The position numbers and the translations under genes are program-made. 64,000 nucleotides of DNA from Oligoflexia bacterium (lineage in GTDB: Bacteria > Bdellovibrionota > Bdellovibrionia > Bdellovibrionales > Bdellovibrionaceae): contig BOLD01000007.1 in assembly GCA_016861345.1 (NCBI GenBank), forward strand, positions 1 through 64,000. The letters are read 5' to 3'. Positions 28,341 to 38,067 of the stretch are shown here, piece by piece (position 1 is the first letter of the stretch; every line of letters starts with the position of its first letter). Under the pieces are notes generated by a model, which did no database searches, was not told where the DNA came from, and saw nothing but the letters and a program-made list of their open reading frames with translations.

Positions 28341-29181
28341 TTGGATTGTTTGGCATATGCCGAAGCCCATCAAAGTCGCTTGGGCAAGAGCCTTAGGCTG
28401 GCTTTGGTTTGATGGTTTTCGTTTGCGTCGAATGACGATATTAAAAAACTTAACAATTGCCTTTCCAGATTGGTCAAAAGAAAAACGTTATCAGGTCGCT
28501 CGAGAAAGTATGGCTGAACTCTGTATGAATTTGCCCGAGTTTTTGTCTCTCCATCAGATGTCCGCTGATTATGTGGAAAAAGAAGTTATATTTGAAGGCC
28601 TTGAACATTTTCATCGGGCAAGAGAGGAAAAAAAAGGCGTTTTGCTTCTCAGCATGCATATGGGAAATGGAGATATGGGTGTTTCGGTGATGTCGCTCAA
28701 GGGATTGCCCATCCATTTGATTTCGAAAAAATTTAAAAATAAGTTTCTCAATGCACTTTGGTTTGGGGTTCGTGAATCAAAGGGGACCAAGTTTATTGAT
28801 CCACATGGGGCCAAAACTGCTTTTGAAATTTTAGCGGCTCTGAAAAAAAATGAGGCCGTTATTTTTGTTGTCGATCAGTTTATGGGGCGGCCTTATGGCA
28901 TTGAGACACACTTCTTTGGTCGTAAGACGGGGACCGCCTATGGTCTAGCCTTGTTTGCCATTAAGACTGGAGCACCAGTATTGCCCGTTTATACATATCG
29001 AGATCAGGATTTAAAAACACACTTAGTGATTGAGCCACCTATCCCTTTGGAAAGTAATGCAGATAGAGATTTACAAATTCTGACAATGACTGAAAAATAC
29101 AATTTAAAGATTGAGGAGATCATACGTCGAAGCCCTCAACACTGGATGTGGGTGCATCGTCGCTGGAAACGTTGGGAGTGA
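28303..29181 (+). CDS. LpxL/HtrB-family lipid A acyltransferase
   Basis: GVLLLSMHMGNGDMG (HX4D/E-like), VDQFMGRPYGIETHFFGRKTGTAYGLALFAIKTGAPVLPVY, C-terminal HWMWVHRRWK. Confidence 0.9.
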   Translation: MSIWTKFWVVIISWIVWHMPKPIKVAWARALGWLWFDGFRLRRMTILKNLTIAFPDWSKEKRYQVARESMAELCMNLPEFLSLHQMSADYVEKEVIFEGLEHFHRAREEKKGVLLLSMHMGNGDMGVSVMSLKGLPIHLISKKFKNKFLNALWFGVRESKGTKFIDPHGAKTAFEILAALKKNEAVIFVVDQFMGRPYGIETHFFGRKTGTAYGLALFAIKTGAPVLPVYTYRDQDLKTHLVIEPPIPLESNADRDLQILTMTEKYNLKIEEIIRRSPQHWMWVHRRWKRWE

Positions 29182-29183
29182 TT

Positions 29184-30251
29184 TTGAAAAAAATTGTTTT
29201 TTTGATTCTATTGGGAATAGTTGGTGGTTGCGCCACAAAAGTTCTCAAGGTTGATAAAGAACAAGAAAGCCGCCTCAAAGAAAACCGTGAATTTGAGCAA
29301 AGTATTCAAATTGTTGCCGTTGAAGAAGTCTCTCCCTCGCAGGGAGCAGTTTTAAAGGCCCCGACAGAGCCAACTCCAGAAACAAAATTAACACCCGAAA
29401 AAGCACGACAAAAGCCAGTTAAAGAAAAGAAAAAGGCTTTAAAGCCCGCGAAAGTCAAAGAGGCAGTTCCTCCGACACCGGAAGTCCCAACAAGAAGACA
29501 GCCAGAACTTGAGTCCGATGTGGGTTTTGATGGGCGCCGTCCGATCAAAGATCCATTTCGAGTGGGGGAAAAAGTAGTCCATAGCGTGAATTACTTTAAA
29601 ATGAAGGCGGGCACATTAACTCTTGAAGTTAAACCCTATGCCCAGGTGAACGGCCGAAAATCCTATAATTGGAAAACAAGTATTGCGACCAGTCCGTTTT
29701 TCGAATCCTTTCATGCTGTTGATGATTATTCAGTGACGATGGTTGATTATGAAACCCTCGTTCCCTACGTGTACACTCTTCATGTGAAAGAAACAGGAAA
29801 GCTTCTCGAAGCCAGAGCCCTTTTTGACCGAGAAAAGAGTATGGCAACCTATTGGGAAAAAAAGGTGACAGATAAAGATGGGGAACAAGAAAAGAAACAT
29901 CAGTGGGAAATTCCAGATTACTCTCAGAATGTTTTCTCGGCGGCATATTACATGCGGTTATTTGAGTGGAAGGTTGGTGTTGAACATTCTTTCCGCGTTG
30001 CCCATGATCAAGAGAATTTGATTTTTCGAGCAAAAGCTATCCGTAAAGAAAGAATTTCGACAGATGCCGGTGAATTTGATGCCATTGTGGTCAAGCCAGA
30101 AATGGAATTGAAGGGGAAGTATAAGCCAGTCGGGGATATATATATGTGGCTCAGTGACGATGATCGAAAGTTTATTTTGCGTATAGAATCAAAAATTAAA
30201 ATAGGAACACTGGTTTCAGAGGTTATTGAAATTCAAAAAGGATTGGAATGA
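29184..30251 (+). CDS. DUF3108-type lipoprotein with charged/Pro-rich linker
   Basis: TTG start: LKKIVFLILLGIVGGCATK lipobox; C-terminal domain YFKMKAGTLTLEV...DIYMWLSDDDRKFILRIESKIKIGT. Confidence 0.8.
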   Translation: MKKIVFLILLGIVGGCATKVLKVDKEQESRLKENREFEQSIQIVAVEEVSPSQGAVLKAPTEPTPETKLTPEKARQKPVKEKKKALKPAKVKEAVPPTPEVPTRRQPELESDVGFDGRRPIKDPFRVGEKVVHSVNYFKMKAGTLTLEVKPYAQVNGRKSYNWKTSIATSPFFESFHAVDDYSVTMVDYETLVPYVYTLHVKETGKLLEARALFDREKSMATYWEKKVTDKDGEQEKKHQWEIPDYSQNVFSAAYYMRLFEWKVGVEHSFRVAHDQENLIFRAKAIRKERISTDAGEFDAIVVKPEMELKGKYKPVGDIYMWLSDDDRKFILRIESKIKIGTLVSEVIEIQKGLE

Positions 30252-31564
30252 CTCATTTTTTCAATCAAAATAACAGAAAAATCGTTATTGGGGTCTTAAT
30301 TTTAACAGCGATCCTTATTCGATATGCATATATATTTAACTGGCACATGCCTGAGCAGTTTATCTTTTCAGATATTAAGGCTTATCATGATCGTGCCCAG
30401 GAAATGCTTCAGGGGCATATCACTAAGCAAGACTTCTTTCAGCCGATAGGGATGACTTTCTTTTTTATTTCAGCTTTTCATTTTGGAAGTCTTGAGATTT
30501 TAAGTTGGATTCAGTTATTGGCAAGTATTTTGACTGTCATTTTAATTTGGAAATTTTCTGAGAATGTGTTTGGTCGAACCATAGGAATGTTGACACTTTT
30601 CTTGGCAACGTTCCATTATCCCTTTATTTTCAACTCAGGTGTCTATCTTTCAGAATGCCTATTTACGTTTTTTGTTGCGCTTTTTATGTATCTACTTTCG
30701 TTGAAGCCTTATCCCTTTTCTCATCTGTGGAGCTTCCTGTTGGGGTTTGTGTTTATGCTGGGATTTTTATTAAAAGGAAATTTTGTGCTCTTTGTGCCAT
30801 TGATGATGGGATGGTTTTATTGGGTTCATCGTCAGGTTAAGCCTCTGATCGGCTTTGCCTGTGCTGTGGGCTTAGTTTTGGTTATTCATGGAGTGCTAAC
30901 CTACAATTTAATTGGTCGATTTCAATTGTCAGCCTCTAATGGTGGCTTGAACTTTATTGAAGGTAAGTGTCCTGCAAAAATTAATAAAGATATTGATGGA
31001 TACTTCTGGCAGTCGCCTCTCTTTGCTCAATTGGGAGAGTCTAAAAGAAAAGTCTGGGATCAGTCATTTACTGATTCGGGGTATTTTATGAAGCAGGGGA
31101 TTGACTGCATTCTTGCTGATCCAGTCGTGCTGCTGGAAAGTATTCGATATATTCCCTATCTTTTTATCAATAATGATCTCTGGACTAGTTTAGAGACAAA
31201 GGTGGAACATAAATTAACAAGTCGTAATTACACACTCCTTTTTGGATTTCTCGCTTTGCCTGCCTTTATTGTTGGTATTTTACTTTTGTTGAAAAACCCA
31301 AGGGATCCAAAATTTCTATTCATTTTATTGCCAGTTGTTTCTCTCTGCGGACTTGTCTGGTTATTTAAAGGGGAGATGCGTTTTCGTGTACCCTTTGATG
31401 TTGTGATATTGCCCTTAGTTGTATGGGGATGGATAAAGTTGCTTGAGTTCATCTACCCATCTTTAGGCGAGGAAAGACGGGCAAAAATCATTTCTGGAGT
31501 CCTCTTCATAGGGATGATCCTGACTCTTTACGGTCTAGCAGCAATTGATCGAGGTTCTATTTAG
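30248..31564 (+). CDS. Multi-pass membrane glycosyltransferase (GT39/ArnT-like)
   Basis: Many TMs; first periplasmic loop DIKAYHDRAQEMLQG as in PMT/ArnT-like proteins. Confidence 0.65.
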   Translation: MTHFFNQNNRKIVIGVLILTAILIRYAYIFNWHMPEQFIFSDIKAYHDRAQEMLQGHITKQDFFQPIGMTFFFISAFHFGSLEILSWIQLLASILTVILIWKFSENVFGRTIGMLTLFLATFHYPFIFNSGVYLSECLFTFFVALFMYLLSLKPYPFSHLWSFLLGFVFMLGFLLKGNFVLFVPLMMGWFYWVHRQVKPLIGFACAVGLVLVIHGVLTYNLIGRFQLSASNGGLNFIEGKCPAKINKDIDGYFWQSPLFAQLGESKRKVWDQSFTDSGYFMKQGIDCILADPVVLLESIRYIPYLFINNDLWTSLETKVEHKLTSRNYTLLFGFLALPAFIVGILLLLKNPRDPKFLFILLPVVSLCGLVWLFKGEMRFRVPFDVVILPLVVWGWIKLLEFIYPSLGEERRAKIISGVLFIGMILTLYGLAAIDRGSI

Positions 31565-31614
31565 AAAAAGTCTAGTCCAATAGGAACCCGAGGCTGGTTT
31601 TGATAAAATAAGCC

Positions 31615-32796
31615 ATGCCTATGACTTTGTGCCGACATTTTAACGGCTATAAACCCTGTGGGAAATCTCGAGTCTGTGATTCATCATGTGCTTTTTTGGA
31701 TCAACCTCAAGTTTCCATTTTGCTCATTCATTTGGGTGCCTTGGGCGCAGTTCTTCGCTCAACCTCCTTGATCGAGCCTATAAAAAGAAAATTACCCTCA
31801 TCCCGAATAACTTGGGTCACGCAGGCTCCGGCGCACAGATTGCTTCAAGGGCATCCGCTGATTGATCGAGTGCTGACAACATCAGAGATGGATTTATTAA
31901 AATTGAAAGCTTTAGAATTTGATATTGGGTTTGTTGTTGATAAGTCATTAGAGGCCTCTGCAATTGCGCGGATAACGCAGATTGATCAAACTTATGGCTT
32001 TTTAGCCAATCCTCGAACAGGTGCAATAGAGCCCGCCACACCTGCTGCGAATGAACTTTGGGAAATTGGTCTGAGCGATGAAAAAAAGTTTTTTCAAAAT
32101 AAAAAATCAGAAGTGCAGCTTCAGATCGAAGCCCTTGAGTTAGGTCCTTATCAGAGATCAGAGTATTCAGTTCATTTAACACATGAGGAACGAATAGAGT
32201 CCGACAAAAGAACTCAGACTTGGCGACAGGCACACGATCAGCCTGTGATTGGGATCAATACAGGGTGTAGTGATCATCTACCCGCAAAAAAACTGAGCAT
32301 TTCGTTTCACAGACAAATTATTCAAGAGATGATTTCAGTGGGATACAAAAACATTGTTCTTCTCGGTGGGCCAGAAGATGCTGTCAGAAATCAAGAAATC
32401 GGCCGAGAACTTGGTGTTGTGCAAAGCCCAACTGATAAGGGGCTTCGTGATGGATTAGTAAGCGCTAATGCTTGCGATATTATCCTGACGGGAGATAGTC
32501 TTGGAATGCATATGGGAATTGGTCTTCGAAAGCATATTATTGCTTGGTTTGGCCCAACTTGCGCACATGAGATTGAATTGTATGATCGTGGTCAGGTCAT
32601 TCTCTCAAAAGCTCCCTGTGGTCCTTGCTGGAAGAGAAGTTGTCAAAAGTCCTTAATGTGCTATGATCAGGTATCTCTTGATGAGATAATGGCTGCAATC
32701 AGCAATGGGACAAAACAGTGGCAAACAAAATTATCTTCATTCAAACAGCCTTTCTCGGAGACCTTCTTCTCAGTGTCCCCAGTTTCAAATATTTAA
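31615..32796 (+). CDS. Glycosyltransferase family 9 protein with N-terminal Cys cluster
   Basis: ILLIHLGALGAVLRSTSLIEPIKRKLPSSRITWVT; NIVLLGGPEDAV; ILTGDSLGMHMGIGLRKHIIAWFGPT; N-terminal CRHFNGYKPCGKSRVCDSSC. Confidence 0.88.
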   Translation: MPMTLCRHFNGYKPCGKSRVCDSSCAFLDQPQVSILLIHLGALGAVLRSTSLIEPIKRKLPSSRITWVTQAPAHRLLQGHPLIDRVLTTSEMDLLKLKALEFDIGFVVDKSLEASAIARITQIDQTYGFLANPRTGAIEPATPAANELWEIGLSDEKKFFQNKKSEVQLQIEALELGPYQRSEYSVHLTHEERIESDKRTQTWRQAHDQPVIGINTGCSDHLPAKKLSISFHRQIIQEMISVGYKNIVLLGGPEDAVRNQEIGRELGVVQSPTDKGLRDGLVSANACDIILTGDSLGMHMGIGLRKHIIAWFGPTCAHEIELYDRGQVILSKAPCGPCWKRSCQKSLMCYDQVSLDEIMAAISNGTKQWQTKLSSFKQPFSETFFSVSPVSNI

Positions 32797-33773
32797 AAAA
32801 TAAAAACCCACAAGCTGAAATCACACTTGTTGGACGAAGTGGTGTGAGTACCATCCTCAAAGACTTAGGATTAGTTGATCGTGTTTTTGAAATTCAGAAG
32901 GGGAAATATTCAACGTATAAGAAAATCATTAAAGAGCTTGAGAGTGAAACTTTTGATCTTCTGATTAGTCCTCATGAGTCCTTTACAACGGGAAGGTTTG
33001 TTCGAAAAATAAAATCGAGAAAAAAAATTGGTTACTCTAAATTTTGGAATCTTTTTATTTTTGACCATCGAATAGAAAGAAATTGGAATTTACCAGAGGC
33101 CATTCGTCAGATGGAACTACTGACATCTCTTGATGGTGAATTAAAAAAGAAAATCGGGGACTATCTTCTCAGCAATCCTCCGGGCAATATGAATCCTGTT
33201 CCTGATTGGGCCTCAATGAGCATGCGAAGAAGCATCAAGACCTGGGGCTCTTATTTGAAATTAAATGTGAAAAGAAAGTATGTGTGTCTTTTTCCGGGCA
33301 GTGTTTGGGCTACGAAGCAGTGGACTGAGACTGGATATCGCGATCTCGCGCAGCAGCTTTTAAGGGAATTTGATGTGATATTAATGGGAGGAAAGCCTGA
33401 AATCGCTCTTTCAGAGAGAGTCAGCAAAGATATTCCCAATGTTCAAATTTTGACAGGTCAAACCAGTTTAAAAGAGACTTTGCAGATTTTGGTTAATGCT
33501 GAATTTGTAGTTACAAACGACAGTGCTGGTCAGCACTTAGCTGCACTAGCAGATGTTCCGACAGTTTCTATTTTTGGTCCTACGGTTTTAAGCTTTGGTT
33601 TTCGCCCTTGGAATTCCAAGGCAGTGGTGGTCGAAAACAATTCTCTTGATTGTCGCCCCTGTGGAATGCATGGACATCAGATTTGCCCGAAGGGGCACCA
33701 CCGTTGTATGAAGGATATCACTGCTGACCAGGTGTTAAAATCTATTCAGCTTCTCCAGCGCCAAGTTCCTTAA
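32718..33773 (+). CDS. Glycosyltransferase family 9 (heptosyltransferase-like)
   Basis: KIIFIQTAFLGDLLLSVPSFKYLK; VVTNDSAGQHLAALADVPTVSIFGPT; C-terminal DCRPCGMHGHQICPKGHHRCM. Confidence 0.92.
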   Translation: MANKIIFIQTAFLGDLLLSVPSFKYLKNKNPQAEITLVGRSGVSTILKDLGLVDRVFEIQKGKYSTYKKIIKELESETFDLLISPHESFTTGRFVRKIKSRKKIGYSKFWNLFIFDHRIERNWNLPEAIRQMELLTSLDGELKKKIGDYLLSNPPGNMNPVPDWASMSMRRSIKTWGSYLKLNVKRKYVCLFPGSVWATKQWTETGYRDLAQQLLREFDVILMGGKPEIALSERVSKDIPNVQILTGQTSLKETLQILVNAEFVVTNDSAGQHLAALADVPTVSIFGPTVLSFGFRPWNSKAVVVENNSLDCRPCGMHGHQICPKGHHRCMKDITADQVLKSIQLLQRQVP

Positions 33774-35166
33774 CATTAATCCCATATTTTTTAATCTTTC
33801 GGAGTAAAGTATTTTTAGGAATGTTGGCTCGTGCTACGGTTTGATTGATTCGACCGTTGTTAGCTTTCAGCGCGCTAATAATAAATTCTTTTTCTGTTTG
33901 TTCCTTGTAGGATTCAAAATCCATGTTCGGAGATGGAGTTGAGCTCGATATTTTCTGAGCTACGGGAGCAGATAAAGAGTTCTTTACCTGATCAGGTAAG
34001 CTCGTCAAGGAGATCTGGGTGCCAGCTTCAAGGATGAAGGCGCGTTCAATTGCGTTTTCAAGTTCTCGAATATTGCCTGGCCATCGATAAGCTTTCAAAG
34101 CTGTTAGGGCTTCTTCGGTGATTCCTTGAACTTGCGAATCTGGAAATTGAGATTTGAATTTTTTTATGAAGCTTTGAATAAGGGCGGAAATATCATCGGT
34201 CCGCTCTCTTAATGGAGGTAAGAAAATCGGCATCACATTGAGTCTGTAAAATAAGTCCTCTCGGAACTCGCCTTCATCAATCATTTTTTCCAGATTGCGA
34301 TTTGTTGCAGCGATGATACGAGCATTTGTTTTAACTTCGCGGTTGCTTCCGACGGGAACAAACTTTTTCTCTTGAAGTACCCGAAGCAGTTTGACTTGCA
34401 TATCGGGCTTTAGCTCTCCGATTTCATCCAAAAAAAGGGTTCCATTATTAGCCAGTTGAAATTTTCCTATTTTGCGCTCAACGGCCCCCGTGAAGGCTCC
34501 CTTTTCGTGACCAAAGAGTTCAGACTCCATGAGGTTTTCTGGAATAGCCCCGCAGTTAATGGCGACAAAGGAGCCTGACTTGCGGCTGGAATTAAAATGG
34601 ATTGCGCGCGCGACAAGCTCTTTTCCTGTTCCATTTTCTCCCCGAACGAGAACAGTTGTGTCGACTTTGCAGAGCTTGTAAATCAGAGAAAAAACCTCTC
34701 TCATTTTCGTGGAGCTGCCGACGAATTCACTATCCACGTCATCATCAAAAATGGGGTTAGAGAGAGCGAGATTGGAAACAAGATCTTTTGCTTCAAGACA
34801 CTTGCGGACGATATCAGTCAGTCGTTGAGGTTGAACTGGTTTTTCGACATAGTCGTAAGCTCCTTCTTTGATGGCCGTAACAGCATCTTGAAGATTACTA
34901 TGCGCGGTCATGATGACGACAAAGGTGCTGGGGTCATGTTCCTTGATTGCAGTGAGGGCGTCTAAGCCATTCATTTCAGGCATTTTGACATCCATAAGAA
35001 CCAAATCAAAATCATTCGTTTTGACTTTTTCAAAGGCTTCTTTTCCGTTAGAGGCTTCCGTGATGTTGAAATCCACTTCAGTTAAAGAAGACTGTAGTAT
35101 GGAGTGAACACTTTTTCTTAACTCTGCCTCGTCATCAACAATTAATGCATTCAGTGTGGTTCTCAT
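33742..35166 (-). CDS. NtrC-type sigma54-dependent response regulator
   Basis: REC domain, GENGTGKE Walker A, ESELFGHEKGAFTGA, C-terminal HTH. Confidence 0.95.
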   Translation of the reverse strand: MRTTLNALIVDDEAELRKSVHSILQSSLTEVDFNITEASNGKEAFEKVKTNDFDLVLMDVKMPEMNGLDALTAIKEHDPSTFVVIMTAHSNLQDAVTAIKEGAYDYVEKPVQPQRLTDIVRKCLEAKDLVSNLALSNPIFDDDVDSEFVGSSTKMREVFSLIYKLCKVDTTVLVRGENGTGKELVARAIHFNSSRKSGSFVAINCGAIPENLMESELFGHEKGAFTGAVERKIGKFQLANNGTLFLDEIGELKPDMQVKLLRVLQEKKFVPVGSNREVKTNARIIAATNRNLEKMIDEGEFREDLFYRLNVMPIFLPPLRERTDDISALIQSFIKKFKSQFPDSQVQGITEEALTALKAYRWPGNIRELENAIERAFILEAGTQISLTSLPDQVKNSLSAPVAQKISSSTPSPNMDFESYKEQTEKEFIISALKANNGRINQTVARANIPKNTLLRKIKKYGINVKELGAGEAE

Positions 35167-37013
35167 GTGCCCTCGCTTTCAACAGGAAGAGAAAAGGAAA
35201 CTTTTGTGCCTTTTGAAAGTTGGCTTTCTAGCCAGACTCTTCCTCCGTGCAATTCAATAAAAAATTTAACCAGATAAAGTCCAAGTCCGCTACCTTTGGT
35301 TTTTAAATCTTGATCTTTTCCGCGAACGAATTTTCCCCAGATTTGATCAACTTCGTCCTGCGGAATACCTTCGCCCGTGTCGATCACGTCAATAAGAACT
35401 TGGTTATTTTCCTCACGTGTAGTGATGAAAACTTGTCCTCCCACAGGGGTGTATTTAATTGCATTCTCAATGAGATTAACCATGACTTCTCGAATCAAAG
35501 TAAAGTCCATCTCAATAGAAAATAAAGGTTCTAGTTCAAGCTTAAGGCGTATGTTCTTTTCTTGAGCAAGTGGAGCTAATTGTTGAACAGCTTCTTCAAT
35601 CAGCTCGTTGATATCTCCAACTTCAAGGTGCAGTTTAAAATCTCTCGATTCGACCCTTAATACTTTCAATATGGATTGGATGTATCTGTTTAACTCTTCA
35701 TTCGAGTCTTTCAGTTTTTTTAAGTCTGGGGTTAAAGAATCAGTAGGGTGTTGCATGATCAGTCGATCTAAAATGGCCTGGATTTTTGAAATCGGAGTTT
35801 TTAAGTCATGACTAATAAGGGAAACAAAATTGTTTTTCAGTTGTTCTAACTCTTGAAGATAAAGTTGCTCTTGTTGAAGAACCCAGTGCTTGCGCTCAAT
35901 TTTATTAGCTTGATAGCCAATGAAAATGACATAGGTTGCAAAGATCATAATGATTGTCGAGGTGACGGGGATCCAGACGTAAATTCGGTCAAAGACCCAG
36001 ATCGAGAGGGCGGCCCACAGTGTTGCAACCCAGATCAAGAAGATAAGCGCGACTGATTGGGGATATTGAGTCATGATAAAGATGGCCAAAATAAGGACGG
36101 CCAATAGTCCCAGGGCGTACCAAAAATAGTGAAATCTCAAAATCCACCGGTTGTTAATGGTATTATCTGTGATTTGGGCCAATATCGAAGCCCGATTGGA
36201 TGGTCCAAGTGGTGTGATATATTGAGTGGAAGATGTGGCTTCCGGGCCTATCAAAACAATTTTATTTTTAAAGGCATCTTGAGGCACTCTTTTTCCCAGG
36301 ATATCTCGGAGAGCATAATTTGTAAAAACTCTTTGGCTGCCACGATAATTGATAAAAAGAGCCCTGTTCTGAGGGGGCTCTTTTGTCGTCAATTTTTCGA
36401 TCATGTGCGGAATCTCAGTGTGTTGGGTTGTGTGACGGCGAATAACTCCGTCTTCATCTCGCAGAAGATCACTCAGGCCAATATTTGATTTATCGTATGA
36501 AGCAAACATGGGGTAATTGGGAGATTCTTCTGAGGGCGAAACTGAGGCCCAAAACACAAGAGGAGAAAAAAATAACTTCTTCTCTTCTGCTGATAATTTG
36601 GGCGAACTGATGTGTTCGCTAAAAAATAGTGAAACTCCAACTGATTTTGGATGTTGCTTCAGAATTTCACCAAGAAGATCAGTCCAGATTTTTTTATCCC
36701 AATAAAAGCTATCAGTGACATCTGCAATTTCTTGCAGGGGTGTCATCCGATTTGATTTAAACTGTAAGTCTGAGTGAAAATCGTTTGGGCTTAAGGTAAT
36801 GGTGACGATATTTGTTGAAAAGCTTTGATCCCCGCGAATTTGGAAGCGGGAATCAAAAGAATTGATCTCATCGTTAATCAAAACAAAAAGTCCAATCAGC
36901 CAGCAAAGTAGCCCTCTCCAAATAAAACCCTGGCGACGGCTTAAAAAACGCCAAATAACCGCCCATGTGCGCAGTGGTTTTTTGGAAAGTAAATGATCCA
37001 TTTGAATTGCCAT
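35163..37013 (-). CDS. CHASE2-type membrane sensor histidine kinase
   Basis: N-terminal CHASE2-like extracellular region, 3 TMs, SLISHDLKTPISKIQAIL, VNLIENAIKYTP, GSGLGLYLVKFFIELHGG. Confidence 0.92.
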   Translation of the reverse strand: MAIQMDHLLSKKPLRTWAVIWRFLSRRQGFIWRGLLCWLIGLFVLINDEINSFDSRFQIRGDQSFSTNIVTITLSPNDFHSDLQFKSNRMTPLQEIADVTDSFYWDKKIWTDLLGEILKQHPKSVGVSLFFSEHISSPKLSAEEKKLFFSPLVFWASVSPSEESPNYPMFASYDKSNIGLSDLLRDEDGVIRRHTTQHTEIPHMIEKLTTKEPPQNRALFINYRGSQRVFTNYALRDILGKRVPQDAFKNKIVLIGPEATSSTQYITPLGPSNRASILAQITDNTINNRWILRFHYFWYALGLLAVLILAIFIMTQYPQSVALIFLIWVATLWAALSIWVFDRIYVWIPVTSTIIMIFATYVIFIGYQANKIERKHWVLQQEQLYLQELEQLKNNFVSLISHDLKTPISKIQAILDRLIMQHPTDSLTPDLKKLKDSNEELNRYIQSILKVLRVESRDFKLHLEVGDINELIEEAVQQLAPLAQEKNIRLKLELEPLFSIEMDFTLIREVMVNLIENAIKYTPVGGQVFITTREENNQVLIDVIDTGEGIPQDEVDQIWGKFVRGKDQDLKTKGSGLGLYLVKFFIELHGGRVWLESQLSKGTKVSFSLPVESEGT

Positions 37014-37131
37014 CGCCGCACCATATCAATAAATGATTAAAATTCAAGTTTTTTAAAGACTTTGGCTCGGCTATCCTGAGTCAGTTGAGATCTCGTTTGG
37101 GCATATAAAAGGGGGCCTTCTGGGGTTATAT

Positions 37132-38067
37132 TTGATGCGGTCTTTAGAGGATCTGAAAGACTTTCAAGGTCAGTATTTCCAAAAGAGAATATCTCTTTTG
37201 ATTGGCAATTTTGACGGGGTTCATCTTGGACATCGGGCTCTCATTCAAGTCTCTCAGGATTGGTGTAGGCGGAATTCGGGGGTCTCCGTATTGCTCACTT
37301 TTAATCCGCATCCCATCCAATTTTTTAAGCCAGAACAAGAGTACTCGCGGCTTTTTGATTTTGATGATTTAGCAGAGCAATTGGATGAATTGGGTGTGGA
37401 TGGGCTTTATATTCAAAAATTTGATCAAGATTTCTCTCGCCGACCAGCTGAAGAGTTTTTAGAACAATTTATCGGTCAAAATTTTAAGCCTGGACAGATT
37501 GTAGTTGGGCATGATTTTCGCTTTGGAAAAGGTCGATCTGGTGATGGAGGTTTAATTGCCTCTTATGCGAAAAAACATCAGATAGAATTCTCACAGATTG
37601 CCCCCTTCATGATTGATAACGAAAGAGTGTCAACATCGAAAATACGTGAGTATCTTTATGGCGGGGATTTTGAGCGGGTTCGTCGGTATTTAGGGCGCGA
37701 TTTCTCGATTAGGGGTGAGGTTGTTCGAGGTGATCAGAGGGGAAGAACGATTGGGTTTCCTACGTTAAATATTCTGCCAACGGTCAGTGGGGCCTGGTTA
37801 GCAGGAGTCTATGCAACAAAGGTCATCATTCAAGGAAAGTTGTATAATTCAGTGACTAATATTGGAGTCAGGCCGACAATTCAATTGTTAGAGGGTGTAA
37901 AGACAATAGAGACGCATGTTTTTGATTTTTCAGATGAGATTTATGGGCAAAAAGTACAACTGATATTCCACAAATATCTTCGTTCAGAAAGAAAGTTTCA
38001 ATCGCTTGATGAGTTAAAGACGCAAATCCATAAAGATTGTCTTCAGGCAAAAAAGGCTTTGGTGTGA
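37132..38067 (+). CDS. ribF: Bifunctional riboflavin kinase/FAD synthetase
   Basis: LIGNFDGVHLGHRALI, VVGHDFRFGKGRSGD, GRTIGFPTLNI. Confidence 0.95.
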   Translation: MMRSLEDLKDFQGQYFQKRISLLIGNFDGVHLGHRALIQVSQDWCRRNSGVSVLLTFNPHPIQFFKPEQEYSRLFDFDDLAEQLDELGVDGLYIQKFDQDFSRRPAEEFLEQFIGQNFKPGQIVVGHDFRFGKGRSGDGGLIASYAKKHQIEFSQIAPFMIDNERVSTSKIREYLYGGDFERVRRYLGRDFSIRGEVVRGDQRGRTIGFPTLNILPTVSGAWLAGVYATKVIIQGKLYNSVTNIGVRPTIQLLEGVKTIETHVFDFSDEIYGQKVQLIFHKYLRSERKFQSLDELKTQIHKDCLQAKKALV

